A DNA stretch of 64,000 nucleotides from Ornithodoros turicata (taxonomy: Eukaryota; Arthropoda; Arachnida; Ixodida; Argasidae), in NCBI RefSeq assembly GCF_037126465.1, contig NC_088210.1, forward strand, positions 22,655,511 to 22,719,510, in the 5' to 3' direction. Shown here piece after piece: positions 20,968 through 32,276 of this stretch (positions are counted from its first letter, which is position 1; each line of letters opens with the position of its first letter). The position numbers and the translations under genes are program-made. The notes below the pieces were generated by a model. That model had not been told where the DNA came from and searched no databases. It worked only from the letters and a program-made list of their open reading frames with translations.

Positions 20968-21250
20968 CACTCTGAAAAGAGTACTTCACCACATAGCACG
21001 GTGAAGGCCAACCACTGCACAGAATGATACCTTTATCACTCCGGATGCATGGAGAGCGCGGGGTGTACGCCTTTTTTGGAACTGCACGATAGTTCCAAAA
21101 AGGCGTACGACTCCCGTTTTTAACCAAAAAGGGGGCAGAACGATGTCACTCGCGATGGTGATTGGCTAAGAGCGTGCTATGTGGTGAAGTTCTGTTTTTT
21201 AGACGGTGAGTCCATTCACCACCACCACCACCACCTCTGTTTTTAGAGTG
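20968..21250 (-). mobile_element. Foldback MITE, type C2, with a SINE tail in its right TIR
   Basis: CACTCTGAAAAGAGTACTTC to TCTGTTTTTAGAGTG, with TA on both sides (20966-20967, 21251-21252). Two different arms; loop GGAACTGCACGATAGTTCC. The right TIR appears twice (TCTGTTTTTTAGA at about 21191-21203 and again from 21235) because a SINE tail is inserted between the copies. Confidence 0.8.
21204..21233 (+). mobile_element. Severely 5'-truncated SINE tail
   Basis: A few leading bases followed by CACCACCACCACCACCACC, bounded by duplicated TCTGTTTTTAGA words. This matches the (CCACC)n-like tail of the SINEs at 9351 and 47223. Confidence 0.55.
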
Positions 21251-22728
21251 TAGCTGCAAAAGTGCCCCCCAATCCCCGCAAAAAGAAAAAAAAGTGTATG
21301 TCTCCTGATTTCGAAACATCTGCAAATGGCCCTGTTTCTTTGAAGCTACTGACATAACATTGCTGGGCCTGGATTTGATAACTTCCTTTATCATTCCGTC
21401 TTCGTGGAGTTCTTCCCGTTTGCTAAAACTCCCGATCGTCACGCGCATCGTTTGTCGTCTGGAACACGAACATGCACTCACAAAATAAATTTGCACCGCG
21501 AAACTTCATTTGAGGTAGATTTGCTGTATGGTATTTAGATAGTGTACCTTTGAGTTGTTTTGTCCGCCCCTCCACCGCTATATCCTTGAAGCCAGTAGAG
21601 ACCCAAGTGACCCCTTAATACGACCGACCGACGAGAGTATACCGAGATTTGTACCCATCAGCATGCGATATGCATCGTCCTCACATTCTTTCCAAATTAG
21701 ACGTTACACAAACTGGTCCGTCTCGGCCACACAAAGAAGCCGGAAAGGGGACTGTATTTGAATTACTCCTGCCGCTCTGGCACCAGTGGGAAATTCCAGC
21801 GCTGAACCTTGTATACAGCAGGCACCTTATAAACAAAAGGACCACTTTTAGGGACGCCATGAGAAAAGAAAACTTTCGCCAGCATTGAGAAATGACTTCC
21901 AAAGACGAATGGCCATATAGCGGGTTGCTCGGCTGAGTCTTTTACAATAAACAGGTTTTAATTGTGCGCTAGGGTGCGCAACGAACGCTGGGAAGAAGTA
22001 TAGGGGTGTCGGATAGGTGTACTGTTCTCACTCCGATGTTTGCGGTTGTTAAAGGGTGGCGTGTTATTGTATAAGGAACGTTGTATTAATGCCTCCTGAG
22101 GATGTCCAGTCGGTGTTGTCGGTTCAGGATTCAAGGCGTTGTCGTTGCTGAATGCGTGTGAGCTCTGTTATGCTCGTGGAACAAGAATTCAAACAGTCAT
22201 TTCGTTAAAGTCGTTACGCATAGCTCTCACCCATGTTTCCGATACACCCGTTCTTTTCGATCGGTGAATATCGGTTTAAGTGGTCGTCCTTTTGGTTGAA
22301 CGTTACGGTTGATTTCCCACTTTGAAAAACGGTTTGAACGAGTGTGCATGTGAACAGTGTGCGAGCCTTTGATCGGTTGGTTGATTGATCGTGCTGTTTT
22401 GATTGCCGAGGTTTGATTCTTGTCATCTCATCTCGCAGTCTCCACGTATAGACAGCGGCTATCCTTTGTTTGGCTTGGCCATGTACAATAACGTCGTCAA
22501 CGAATAAAATATAAACTCAATAAAAAAAACACACCAAAGATTGATCAAAGGAAGTGTGTTATGAGCAACGTAAAACGTGAGTACAAGTTACTTCCAAAAA
22601 GTATTTAAATCACTTTAAAGCGTATTTGTAAGATACTAGGTTGCTTGTAGTTAATTTAGGATGGATTAACTTGAGTACAGGGTATCTCATCCAGGTACAG
22701 GACTTGTTATGGCTTTTCCTCCCTTCCA
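21251..22728. other. No gene seen
   Basis: No repeat from the families above and no recognisable domain. AATAAA-type words near 22503-22520 are uninformative alone. Confidence 0.4.
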
Positions 22729-22875
22729 CACTTACAAGATAACTTCATCGCGTGGCATGCTCCTATAGCCAACCATCATCGCAAACGGGAAGCGCACGCC
22801 TGTTTATGACACTTATTAAGTTTGCTTAATTGTCACAAAAAGCCCCATTCTGTGGAAGTGTTGGCCTTCAGCGTA
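22729..22875 (+). mobile_element. C-type foldback MITE with internal deletions
   Basis: CACTTACAAGATAACTTCAT, ATAGCCAACCATCATCGC, AAACGGGAAGCGCACGCC, loop CACTTATTAAGTTTGCTTAA, then a shortened C arm (CCCATTCTGTGGAAGTGTTG, GCCTTCAGCG). The right TIR is missing. Confidence 0.65.
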
Positions 22876-22956
22876 CCCACGGGCGGGGGGGGGGGGAGGG
22901 GATATATTTATTAGAACAGAGAAAAAAAAGGAGGAAAGGTGAGCCAAACGGTATGT

Positions 22957-23052
22957 AGTGGTGGTGCTGGTGCTGGTGAAAGGGTTCAGCGTTGTCTGCC
23001 TCACAGGAACCTGGCCTCACGGGATTCGAACCCGGGTACCTCCCAGTCTCGA
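22957..23052 (-). mobile_element. SINE with internal deletion and 13-bp target duplication
   Basis: CCAAACGGTATGT is repeated exactly at 22944-22956 and 23053-23065. The copy runs from GTCGAGACTGGGAGG (same 5' base as the 9351-9576 copy) through GGGTTCGAATCCCG to a degenerate CACCAGCACCACC tail. The middle of the body is deleted. Confidence 0.85.
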
Positions 23053-23480
23053 CCAAACGGTATGTCGGCTTGCTATACCCAGGTGAAACGTAGGCAGCGG
23101 AATTCCGGCCACTCGGTCACAGGTGCTGGTGCAAACCATTGAACCTATATAAGAATTCTGTATACAAGATTGGAACCGTGATAACATTACGTATTACCTC
23201 AGAATTACACTCATTAACCGTTAACATAATTTATTTTGCCTCATCGAGTTTATATATATACCGTTGGCTATACTGTTTCTGAAGAAAAAGAGTTACATAT
23301 TCTGCCCATATATACGTCGTTTAGAGACGGGCATCGTCACTGTTTTCCATCTTTCGACATGCCGTGGAAGCCGAAAAAAAAAAGTCACATGCTTGTGACA
23401 GTTAACCTCTTTCCTCCGTTGTCGTGGGGTCAAAGTCCTGACATGGGCTCTTCTCGTCTTGCGAAATAAAATACCCTCAT

Positions 23481-23503
23481 ACACACACACACACACACAC
23501 ACA
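23481..23503. repeat. (CA)n microsatellite
   Basis: About 11 consecutive AC units, followed by TATATATATA at 23513-23522. Confidence 0.9.
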
Positions 23504-24288
23504 AGGAATATGTATATATATAAAAATATACGCAGGGTAAATCTTGCTGGCATATATAGAAGGGAGCAAAGAGTGAGAAATCCACCCACTCTTCTCTCTC
23601 TCTCTCTCTGGTGTTGTATAAGGCACGGAAGTTCCCAGTCACGAAAATGAAAAATTGCAGCTGCTTTAACTCACCAGGCGCTCCGCGAGAAAGAAGGAAG
23701 ACCAAAAACCTTTAAAAAACACGATAAAACAAAAGAAATAATGACCGGGACGAGAAAAGAAATGTGATATAAGAAAAGGAAGCCTGCGCGGATACGAGGG
23801 AGTAAAAAAGAAAAAAAAGAGTAGAAGTCAGCCGCGAGTGGAAAGATATGTGTACAACATATAAGAAACCGTGAGAGAAATGGCGAGGGAAAAAGACGAA
23901 GGGCGAAAAAAAAAAGCCTGGTTGCTATATGAAATCCTCGTGCCAAGCAGGGTTTCAGATTCTGGCGTTTCAGCCGCAGTTTTGCTTGCATGTACTTTGT
24001 AGGACGGCTTGTGGTTTTAATGGTCTTCATGTCACCTTCGTGTCGTAGAATAAATGCGCGGCTGCAGAGACACGATAGAAATGTGGGGTTTTTCAGTCCT
24101 GTTTCCAACTGGAAAGCCCAAATGTCCTGCGGTATCGATATTGTTGAACATAAATGTAATATGCTTATCGTTGACAACGTATCTATGGGCTTGGAGAAGA
24201 CAAATGGGGCTTGTTTTGTGCGTTTGTCTTTCCCCATGCTCAGGGATATATTGCCAATATCGATACTGTGTTCCTGCGAGACTGAATT
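23504..24288. other. No gene seen
   Basis: Purine-rich DNA (23690-23920). A 12-bp inverted pair GTATCGATATTG (24132) / CAATATCGATAC (24255) is present. Open frames on both strands have no recognised domain. Confidence 0.4.
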
Positions 24289-24425
24289 GATTGATTGATT
24301 GAAAGAAAGAAAAAAATGGGGATTGTAGCCCTCATCACGAGGGCCGGCTACCCCAGATCACCTAAGGAAAGGAATTCCAGACACGTCCACCATCACCCAC
24401 TGGAGACTGAATTAGCGACTTGTGT
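24289..24425. repeat. Dispersed repeat R1 (uninterrupted copy)
   Basis: (GATT)n, then GAAAGAAAGAAAAAAATGGG, GATTGTAGCCCTCATCACGA and GGGCCGGCTACCCCAGATCA. The same sequence occurs at 58380-58690, where a MITE splits it after CTACCCCA. A diverged relative is at about 38345-38415. Class unknown. Confidence 0.75.
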
Positions 24426-25667
24426 CAGTTAGTGACACTGTGTTCCTGGACCGCATCGTATTGAACGCTCAGTGATAGAACCATAGCTCGCTGTCATTGA
24501 CCTGCACGAAAGCAATGAGAGCACCTCTTCAAATACTTTCTCTCTAATATGATGGCGCAAGAATACACAAACTTCGCGAAACAGTTGGCGCGAATTCTTT
24601 TCAAAAATGATATCATTCCATCTCGCTCTCAGCTCAATTAAAAGCCTTTGTAGCCGGAAGATGTGCATATTTTTAGCAGTTGTACATTTTACGCTTTTAC
24701 ATTTTAGGCTTGTCATTTTTGCCATCTGGGTTTCTGGATTCCGAGCGCGCGGTGTCGATAACGATGATGCTCTCGGCAACTATTAGAATTGGTCCTTTTG
24801 CAAAGCACTTATTAGTATGCTGGATCTGACTTATACATTGTGTGGTGTACGAGGCCAGGTGTCTTTCAATTAACATTTCAGTATGACGAAATCTGTCGGT
24901 ATGCTCCATAACAGGAAAATTACAGGAAAATGTATTTACTTCACAAAACATCCCTTGGACCTAGTTAGGCTGTTATGACTACATATACTACAATATAATA
25001 CAAGTATAATTAGTGCAGTACAAATATGTGTAAAGACAGTCATGTTGGCAACCATCTACACATGAAATACGAGAAGAAAAGTACGTCCAGGGTTTAGTGA
25101 AATGTACCCGTAATGGTTGTATAATGTTGCCTTGACGATCACCGCAGCGTAGAAGTATACGGTATAAATGAATCATCTTTCTACAATATACACGGTAAAT
25201 CACAGTTCGAAGATGTCCACCTCTCCCCTGCTCGTGCACGTATACGGCACAATGCCTTGCAGTCAGAGGCTGGGATCTCAATTTAGCTCTTTCAACACAG
25301 TCGCATAGTGAAAGTGTCCCTATTTTCAAAACGCACAACTTCGTGCTCTGGCTGCTTTCCCGACTGAAACATCGTGGCATATAGCGGAGAATATAATTCA
25401 GCGAGTGCACTTTGCGGGGTTCGTGACTTCATGCGCGTATAGTTGCACACACAATGGTTTCCATTGTAGTTGGGCGGCTTCGGGAGAAAGTTGGCGAATT
25501 GTTCGCGAAAAAGGGGGCTCCGTGAGGAAAGAGACACACGGAGATGAGCGCGCGCGGAGAAACAAAAGAGCGTCTTGTATCCGTTTGGGGAGAACGCTCT
25601 TTCGACTCGGAGTGCAACAAACTTGCGTCTCAAATATGTATGTTCTTCCGCGGCTATATGCCGCGTA
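24426..25667. other. No gene seen
   Basis: Open frames on both strands near 25290-25690 overlap one another and show no domain. Confidence 0.4.
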
Positions 25668-25675
25668 ACCTCCGT

Positions 25676-26184
25676 CATACCTGGGTAGTAATGTCATTAC
25701 TATAATGAAATTACAGTAATGAATTACTTTTTCTGGTAATTTGTACTGTAATGCATTACTTTGACATTACGTAATTTGTAATGTAATTTAATTACATTTG
25801 GGCAGTAATTTTAATGACATTACTCATTACTTTTGACAAAAGAATCGAGTGTTCAGTTTAACAGTTTGTGGCATGGGATAGTCATTGTTTGCGGGCCCCA
25901 TCCTCCGGACAGTCTTCCCGTTGCCGTGATACATTGTGTCATCTTCGTCTCTACAGTGTGGAACGATGACTCATACGCGGCACCCTGACATGTAGAAGAG
26001 ACAAATAGAAGAGTGATTAAGCTCGCGGTAATGACTTAGTAATGTCATTACTTTTTCGTAGTAATTGTAATGTAATTTCATTACATTTCATTGCAGTAAT
26101 GAGTAATGTAATTTAATTAAATTCTAACTGGAGTAATGCGAAATGTAATTTAATTACATTTTAGAAGTAATTTACCCAGGTATG
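25676..26184. mobile_element. hAT-like non-autonomous element, 8-bp target duplication
   Basis: Perfect 12-bp terminal inverted repeats CATACCTGGGTA (25676) and TACCCAGGTATG (ends 26184) are flanked by the direct repeat ACCTCCGT (25668-25675, 26185-26192). An 8-bp duplication is characteristic of hAT transposons. The interior is filled with TAATGTAATTTAATTACATT-type palindromic words and has no transposase. Confidence 0.85.
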
Positions 26185-26394
26185 ACCTCCGTGAGCATTT
26201 TCGTCGGTCGTCATAAAAGGATTGTCGGGCTATGTCACACCCACTCTCGCCTGATTTTGTAAGAGAGGGAGGGTGTGCGAAGAAGAGGTCTCTAAAATGT
26301 GACGGACGTGTGCTTGGAGGTGGGCTAAAAGAGCATGCGCGTGCAGTGACGCGTCACTTGCTAAAGGTTCCTTCTCTGCCGTGGGTTGTTTTAA

Positions 26395-26460
26395 GAAATA
26401 GACGCACGTCTTTTTGTGACAATTATGCAGTTGTGTTAATTGTAACAAAAGGGCAGTTCG
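26395..26460 (+). mobile_element. C-type foldback MITE loop fragment
   Basis: TTTGTGACAATTATGCAGTT followed by GTGTTAATTGTAACAAAAGG matches the C apex and loop; arms not retained. Confidence 0.5.
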
Positions 26461-27460
26461 ACAGCTGTAGGATGCGTACGAAGACGGTTTTCGAGCACTT
26501 GTGATACAATCTTGTTTCGGAAGATGGCCTCATCAATCATCATTTAATTGTTTTTGTTGTTTCGCAATGGTTGTAACGACGGACGGACGTCGCTTTTTTA
26601 CAGTTATGTTACAATAAGTTACAATATGTTACAGTGTAGTTTACAGTTAGAATAACAAGCGCAAACGGCATCGCGTGCAAGTTAGTAAATTGACATGGTG
26701 TCAGTGATATCTGTAGCGACACTACATATGATTGCACGCAACCGTGCGGAGAAAAAAAATAAAAAAAAGGAAAGTTAACATCGCCGTAAATGTTACTTAC
26801 TGTCGAACGGTCGAAAACAACTAAAACACAAGGCCGCTGCGACACGAAGGACATTTTGTCAATGAGTTTCGCAAGTGCAAGAATTGTCATTTGTGAGACC
26901 ATGCCAACACAACCTTGAGTGGCTCCGCGGCGATTATCTGTGCTTCGAATAGCGTGCGAACGCGTGTTTGTCGCTTTCAATAACGTAGGGAGTGCTACGC
27001 ATTTACCGAGCGTTTCTCCCAATTAATACTTTCGCCCAATTAATAATATTTCTGTTCCAATTCAGTCGATCTGGGTAGACGGCGATGTAACTGAACCAGA
27101 AAAGAGCATAACACCAGGTATGTATAGGCCTAAGAAACAATCGAAACAACGGAAATACACAGGCACTAATGCTAAGCAAACAGTCGAAATGTGCCGCCAT
27201 AGCGAACTGCTCTTCTGAAAATGAGTGTTCTTATGAACATTAATGATTCATGTAATATTATATAATATAGTAATGCATAATCTAATTTACACATAATACT
27301 ATCATGAGGCTGGACCATCGATGTCATCCCTATACCGTCACCTGTACAGTTTTTCGACGGCTCGCTCTTGCGTGCCGTTGGACTGCTCAGACCATGCTGT
27401 CTCTGTCACCCCCTAGTTTGCGCTCAGCAATATGAATAATAATCACTAATTAATGTAGTA
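26461..27460. other. No gene seen
   Basis: Nothing recognised. Short A/T-rich words (TATAATATAGTAATG near 27258) only. Confidence 0.4.
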
Positions 27461-27582
27461 TAGAAGAAACTAGTAACGGTTAGAAACATCAAAATATTTA
27501 TTTGAACGATACTTGTATCGTGCATTTTTTGGTGTGTAACTTTTTCAATGCTGTTTCTAACCGTCAGTTACTAGTTCCTTCT
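27461..27582. repeat. Imperfect inverted repeat with arms of about 27-31 bp
   Basis: AGAAGAAACTAGTAACGGTT at 27462 is mirrored by AACCGTCAGTTACTAGTTCC...CT ending at 27582, with a 4-base gap. Resembles a small foldback element; no target duplication found. Confidence 0.6.
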
Positions 27583-28219
27583 AATTCACCATCCGGTCGC
27601 TCGACATTGTTTTTGTTCTTGTTGCAACTTAATATAGTATACATAATATGGTAACTTTTAACATTTTTGCAACATTTTGTCTTTTTTTTTTGCAAAATAA
27701 ATACGCTTTGGAAACGAAGTTTAAAAAGTTTTAACGAAGTATACGTTTTGGAAACCCCGAAATGAAGTGGGTGCTGCATTTTGAATCTCCCTGTATATAC
27801 CTGAATGCGGCTCAATTTTTGGGAACACCAAGCAAATTCAGGTTATGTGTCGTCCTCCACGGCGTATGCTTTTCAGGAAAGGGGGAAGCTAAATGAAGCG
27901 AAGGCGATGTGAACGTTGCCAAGATCTGCTTCAGTAATCTTCACACAAACGTTCCTCTATTTAGATCTCGCTCAAAACTTCCACTGCGTTGTATTTTTTC
28001 TGGTTCCCCGCCTTGCACACATATATTTCGAGGCAGCTTCGCTTGTTGTGTCTCATCAAGCGGCGCCTCCGCGGGCAAGTGTGTGCAACATTTTGTCAGG
28101 TACACCGGATGCCGTTGGACGTGTATAAATATGGTACTTGGCAAGGCAGCGAGGTATCCGGCTTTTGATAACTGGTGCAAGTGCGTTTTAAGTTAAGCCA
28201 TTGTCTCCGCTAAACGGTC
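27583..28219. other. No gene; contains a possible transposon end
   Basis: TCTCCCTGTATATACC at about 27786-27801 resembles the CCTGTATA ends of mariner-type elements, but no partner terminus was found. Confidence 0.35.
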
Positions 28220-28537
28220 GTGTTCAACTTAAGAAGGAAAAGAAATCTAGTCCATCAACCCTCAAAGTATTACTACGCCGCGGATAAGATGACTATGGAC
28301 GCAGTGAGGTCACGCTCCCTCCTTGCGCCAGATAATGTAATCCACCATACTCACTCTTCTTCCGTATTGGCTGTTGAGACTGGCGCATAACACCACGCTG
28401 CGGCAGAAAGAGCGCTCCCCTATTGATGGCGCGTGGTGGCGCTGCAGTATTTCTCCTGGCGCGCTATTGCTTCTCCTTATCTCCAACGACGTATGTGGTT
28501 GACGGACTAGATTTCTTGTCCTTCTTAAGTTGAACAC
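28220..28537. mobile_element. MITE with 41-bp terminal inverted repeats
   Basis: GTGTTCAACTTAAGAAGGAA at 28220 mirrors the sequence ending at 28537; the 41-bp repeats differ at two positions. TAA lies close outside both ends, which would fit a 3-bp duplication of PIF/Harbinger type, but the boundary is uncertain. The interior of about 240 bp is G+C-richer (GGCGCGTGGTGGCGC) and non-coding. Confidence 0.75.
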
Positions 28538-29221
28538 AACCATAACGGCTCCATTTGCTGTTATCTATGGACATCATCCTTATGTTTTAATTTTATGCGA
28601 ACTAATGGGGTGCCCGGACCTTCTGTCGTCAGGGCGATTATATATTATACATGGAACTGTCAGTACAGCCAGTTTGTTATAATCGAACGACCAGAACAAA
28701 ACATGTGATGTGAGCCATGTGCACTTGCCGACGCCTCTTGTACGATCAGTACAGTAAGGTCAGAATTAACGTTTGATAGTATTGCAACACCGGAGATTGA
28801 TACTTTTACAACGTAAATAGTCTTCCACATACTTTTAGAAATAGATTTACAGATTTACATTTCAGATGCGCCCACCAGGGTGCACTGTGGGATGTGTGAC
28901 TTTTGCCTCGTTACTTTCTTTCATGATACAGGGTGTAGCGTGCCACTTATCCAGGCGCGTCCGATGGCGGGCACTCTCTAAATAAATAAATAAATAGCGT
29001 TGCACTAACCTGACTGAACCTGCAAAACTTGAGTGGCGAGATTTGGGCTTGATCCTGTATCTGAACATTCATGTGGAGACCTGTAAACCGAATTGCGGTA
29101 AATTGACTGTAATTTGTTATATTATAGGTAATTCATCAATTACTTCCAGGATCACTCTGGATATTATGTAATCGTAACTGTAACTTAATTATTTTTTTGT
29201 AAATACTTTGTAAAACACTTT
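28538..29221. other. No gene; A/T-rich, with short (AAAT)n
   Basis: (AAAT)4-type repeat at 28977-28996. Near 29090-29210 there are TAATTTG/TAATTCATCAATTAC words like those inside hAT-like elements, but no termini. Confidence 0.4.
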
Positions 29222-29360
29222 CCCACGAACATCCCGAAATATTCCTTTCAACTGCATTTTGTTTCCTGGAAAAAGGAAGAAAAGTCAGAGAGGGAGGGGA
29301 GTCGCCCCGGAGACTCAGAAACGTAGTCGAAATAAAAAATATTTCAGGATGTTCGTGAGA
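29222..29360. repeat. Inverted repeat of about 22-bp arms
   Basis: CACGAACATCCCGAAATATT (29224) pairs with AATATTTCAGGATGTTCGTG ending near 29358, with one mismatch. Possible small transposon; ends not defined. Confidence 0.6.
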
Positions 29361-29954
29361 TTCCAATAAATGGGATTAGACTGCTCTTCCCTGCTTCCAA
29401 ACAAGACGACAAATAAAAATAAAAAGCTTCGGAGAGCGAATACAACGAAGGTTTTTGGTTTCGCGTGAGGGACTATCTCGACGGCGACTAAGTTTCCATT
29501 TTGTACATTTTGTAAGTACTCTACTACGAATTTGCATTTTACAAATATACACTCCATTCCAGATACTTTCGGATCATTCCTATATAGTATGCTTAGAGAT
29601 ATAGTAAGAGTAGGATAAAAGACGGACATTTTCTTCCGGAGCAGAAAATAGCGGGTGCATGGCGCGGGGGTTAACGCACGGCTCAGAGATTATAACATAA
29701 ATTACACCAGAGAACACTCCAGGAAAGCCAGAATGAGTAATTGTAGTACTTTTGGCGATCATGGTACACCGCCAGAGCCATTAGTCCCTTTCTGGACTAA
29801 ATGCATAAGGATTGCGAAAATTAGGCGTATTTGCAGTGTTGGGGGCTAAAATAGGGAGTACAATAATCAATAAGTGACCAGAAGCTGTAATTGCTCCCCT
29901 TCACTCTAAGAAAAAAGGGCGTGAAAAGGTGTTAACTTCTATAGTCACCACCTA

Positions 29955-30063
29955 CACTCTTAGAAATGAACTTCACCGCATAGCACGCTCGTATAACCAA
30001 CCATCTTCTCGAATGATATCGTTATCTGCTGTGATATGTTGAAAAAGCTCATTTCTAAGAGTG
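29955..30063. mobile_element. Internally deleted A-type MITE inside D
   Basis: CACTCTTAGAAATGAACTTC to CTCATTTCTAAGAGTG, flanked by TA (29953-29954, 30064-30065). The left arm reaches GATATGTTGAAAAA, then joins the last 16 bases of the right TIR; loop and right arm are missing. Confidence 0.85.
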
Positions 30064-30099
30064 TAGGTCAACACAGCGTCTGATAAGGGTGTAAAAGTG

Positions 30100-30338
30100 C
30101 ACTCTAAAAACAGAACTTCACCGCATAGCACGCTGTGTGCCAACCATTGCAACGAATGATAGGGTTATCGCTTCTGATTCGAGGGAAAGGGTGGGCGTTT
30201 GTGGCAATTTGGATATAGGATAACTGCCACAAAAAGGCGTACGCCCTCCTCTCTCCTCGAATCAGAAGCGATAACCCTATCATTCGTGGCAATGGTTGGC
30301 GCACAGCGTGCTTTGCGGTGAAGTTCTGTTTTTAGAGT
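30100..30338 (-). mobile_element. Foldback MITE, type B, inside D
   Basis: CACTCTAAAAACAGAACTTC to GTTCTGTTTTTAGAGT. The loop GCAATTTGGATATAGGATAA is in minus orientation; the right boundary is slightly altered (CTGTA follows). The left decamer is disrupted. Confidence 0.85.
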
Positions 30339-30487
30339 CTGTAGTAAAAGCAATTATCATATGCCCAAATTGCTGCAAAAAGGCGTACGCCCCCCTCGCT
30401 CACACCGAATCAGAAGCGGTAACCCTATCATTCGTAGGTAGGAGGTAGAACTTTGCAACCTTTTAGGCACAACATATGCGACAACTA

Positions 30488-30716
30488 CACCGCATAGCAC
30501 GCTGTGCGCCAACCACTGCCACGAATGATAGGGTTATCGCTTCCGATTCGAGGAGAGAAGGGGGCGTACGCCTTTTTGTGGCAATTTGGGTATATGGTAA
30601 TTGCCACAAAAAGGCGTACGCATCCCTCTCTCCTCGAATCAAAAGCGATAACCCTATCGTTCGCGGCAGTGATTGGCACACTACGTGCTACGCGGTGAAG
30701 TTCTGTTTTTAGAGTG
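30488..30716 (-). mobile_element. Foldback MITE, type B, inside D, left TIR deleted
   Basis: Begins at CACCGCATAGCACGCTGTGC, missing the outer 19 bases, and ends TTTTTAGAGTG. TA lies on both sides (30486-30487, 30717-30718). In the uninterrupted D at 2748-2765 the sequence reads through with a single TA. Confidence 0.85.
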
Positions 30717-30763
30717 TATTACCTCCTAAAAGGTGTAACTGCTCCAGCCTTTTTGTTAGAGTG

Positions 30764-31690
30764 CACACATTGTCTCCAATATTTGCCACCGCGTCTCGTG
30801 GCTGCACAGACATCTCGTCTCTTCTGTTTGCACTTTGAGCGCGGTGTCCCCAGCGGTCCTATTTCCGTCGGTCGATTTCGGAGTGACGGATCAGTCCATT
30901 TTCGAAGCGTTTCTCGCGTTTGACGGACCGAACGTTGCCGAAAAGCAAGCGAACGGGGAACCCGATACTGAACCCGCTTCCCCCGACTGACACATTGTTG
31001 TCGTCAGGGAGAGGCCGCCGTTGGCACGCGCTGCACTTGTGAGCGAAGCGATCAGGTGGAAGTTTTCGACGTCCCCTCTCTTATTTTGTAGTTCCAGCCG
31101 CTTTCTTCACTTCGAACTTCGCCGAACGCGTCCTTGGTTCTCCTTCTTTGTTTTGAGGTGGAATTAGCAGCCGAGGTCCTATTTAAGGATAGCCGTCTCT
31201 TACGTACGTCGCATCTTGTGATGCTTTGCAGTTGTGCGTGGCCACAAGGTCGGGCTCTGTCGCTCGCTCGGCCATAAAACACGCACTGAGCGCGCGATAG
31301 CTATCTCAAAGTATATATATATGCTTGTGCCGACGCCCGATGGTATGAATTTGTGTGACGCTGAAAAATCGAAAAGCTGGCTACATCTGCAAGTATCCCA
31401 AATTGCAGGAAAGGTTGGCTGCGTGTAGAGCTTGTTCCGTGACGTCACCCCTCCAGGGAGCACTAGTTTCGAAAAGGCAAAACTGCCGTCATGATGTATA
31501 GGTCTCTCGACGCTTGGTTCCGGTCTTCTTTCGCTGCCGTACGCTATTTAGAGGACTGTTAAGTTGAAAACATGGAAATACCTTGGATATGGCCCGAATA
31601 ATATTCACAAAGCACAATAACTTTGAAAGCTGATCTATACGGTGAACGGGATCTGGGTGAAGGCATGGACAGTCAACACCCGAGGACATA
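30764..31690. other. No gene; CpG-containing unique DNA
   Basis: Relatively C+G-rich to about 31250, with no domain in any frame and no recognised repeat. Confidence 0.4.
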
Positions 31691-31997
31691 CACTCTCAGG
31701 ACAGAACTTCACCGCATAGCACGTTGTCCTCCAACCATTGCCACGAATGATAGGGTTATCGCTTCTGATTTGAAGAGAGAGAGAGAGGAGGGCGTACGCC
31801 TTTTTGTCGCAATTATCGTATATCCAAATTGCTACAAAAAGGCGTACGCCCCCCCCCCCTCACTCTCTCTTCAAATCAGAAGTGATAACCGTATCATTCG
31901 TGACAGTGGTTGGCGCAGAACGTGCTATGCGGTGAAACACATATCAGTTGCACATATCAATTTGGCCACACTCTCAGACGTTCTCTTCTGAGAGTGT
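31691..31997 (+). mobile_element. Foldback MITE, type B2, with an inverted flank copy inserted
   Basis: CACTCTCAGGACAGAACTTC to TCTCTTCTGAGAGTG. The right arm is interrupted after GCTATGCGGTGAA by about 43 bp (31937-31979). That insert is an inverted copy of the terminus plus the flank just outside it (31988-32014), so 31951-31977 and 31988-32014 form a 27-bp hairpin with one mismatch. Confidence 0.75.
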
Positions 31998-32033
31998 GGC
32001 CAAACTGATATGTGATTAACCATCTGATATGTG

Positions 32034-32271
32034 CACTCATCTTCACCGCATAGCACCTCCTGGCCAACCGTTATCCCGAATGACATCGTTCTCGTCCCTG
32101 ATTTGTTGAAAAGGGGAGGCGTACGCCTTTTTTGTGACACTTATGCGGTACATAATTATCACAAAAAGGCGTACGCCTCCCGTTTTTAACAAATTAGGAG
32201 ACAGAACGATGTCATTCGGGATGATGGCTGGCAAGAGGCGTGCTGTGCGCTGGAGATCTCTTTTAAGAGTG
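32034..32271 (+). mobile_element. Foldback MITE, type A2, TG target duplication
   Basis: CACTCATCTTCACCGCATAG to TCTTTTAAGAGTG, with TG on both sides (32032-32033, 32272-32273). Carries the A2 block CGAATGACATCGTTCTCGTC. The left TIR has lost about 8 bases (TTAAAAATGAA region). Confidence 0.75.
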
Positions 32272-32276
32272 TGGTT

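Larger units (their letters stand above)
29902..30763 (+). mobile_element. Type D MITE carrying three nested MITEs
   Basis: Starts CACTCTAAGAAAAAAGGGCG and ends TTTTTGTTAGAGTG. D-specific blocks reappear between insertions (GTAAAAGCAATTATCATATG, ACTTTGCAACCTTTTAGGCA, TTACCTCCTAAAAGGTGTAA). The uninterrupted D copies at 2566 and 63730 show which parts are foreign. Confidence 0.8.

Noticed and set aside
23671..24237. Open frame of 188 codons on the minus strand with hydrophobic Phe/Leu-rich stretches
   Set aside because: The Phe/Leu/Ser composition comes from purine-rich plus-strand DNA; no signal peptide or domain arrangement stands out.
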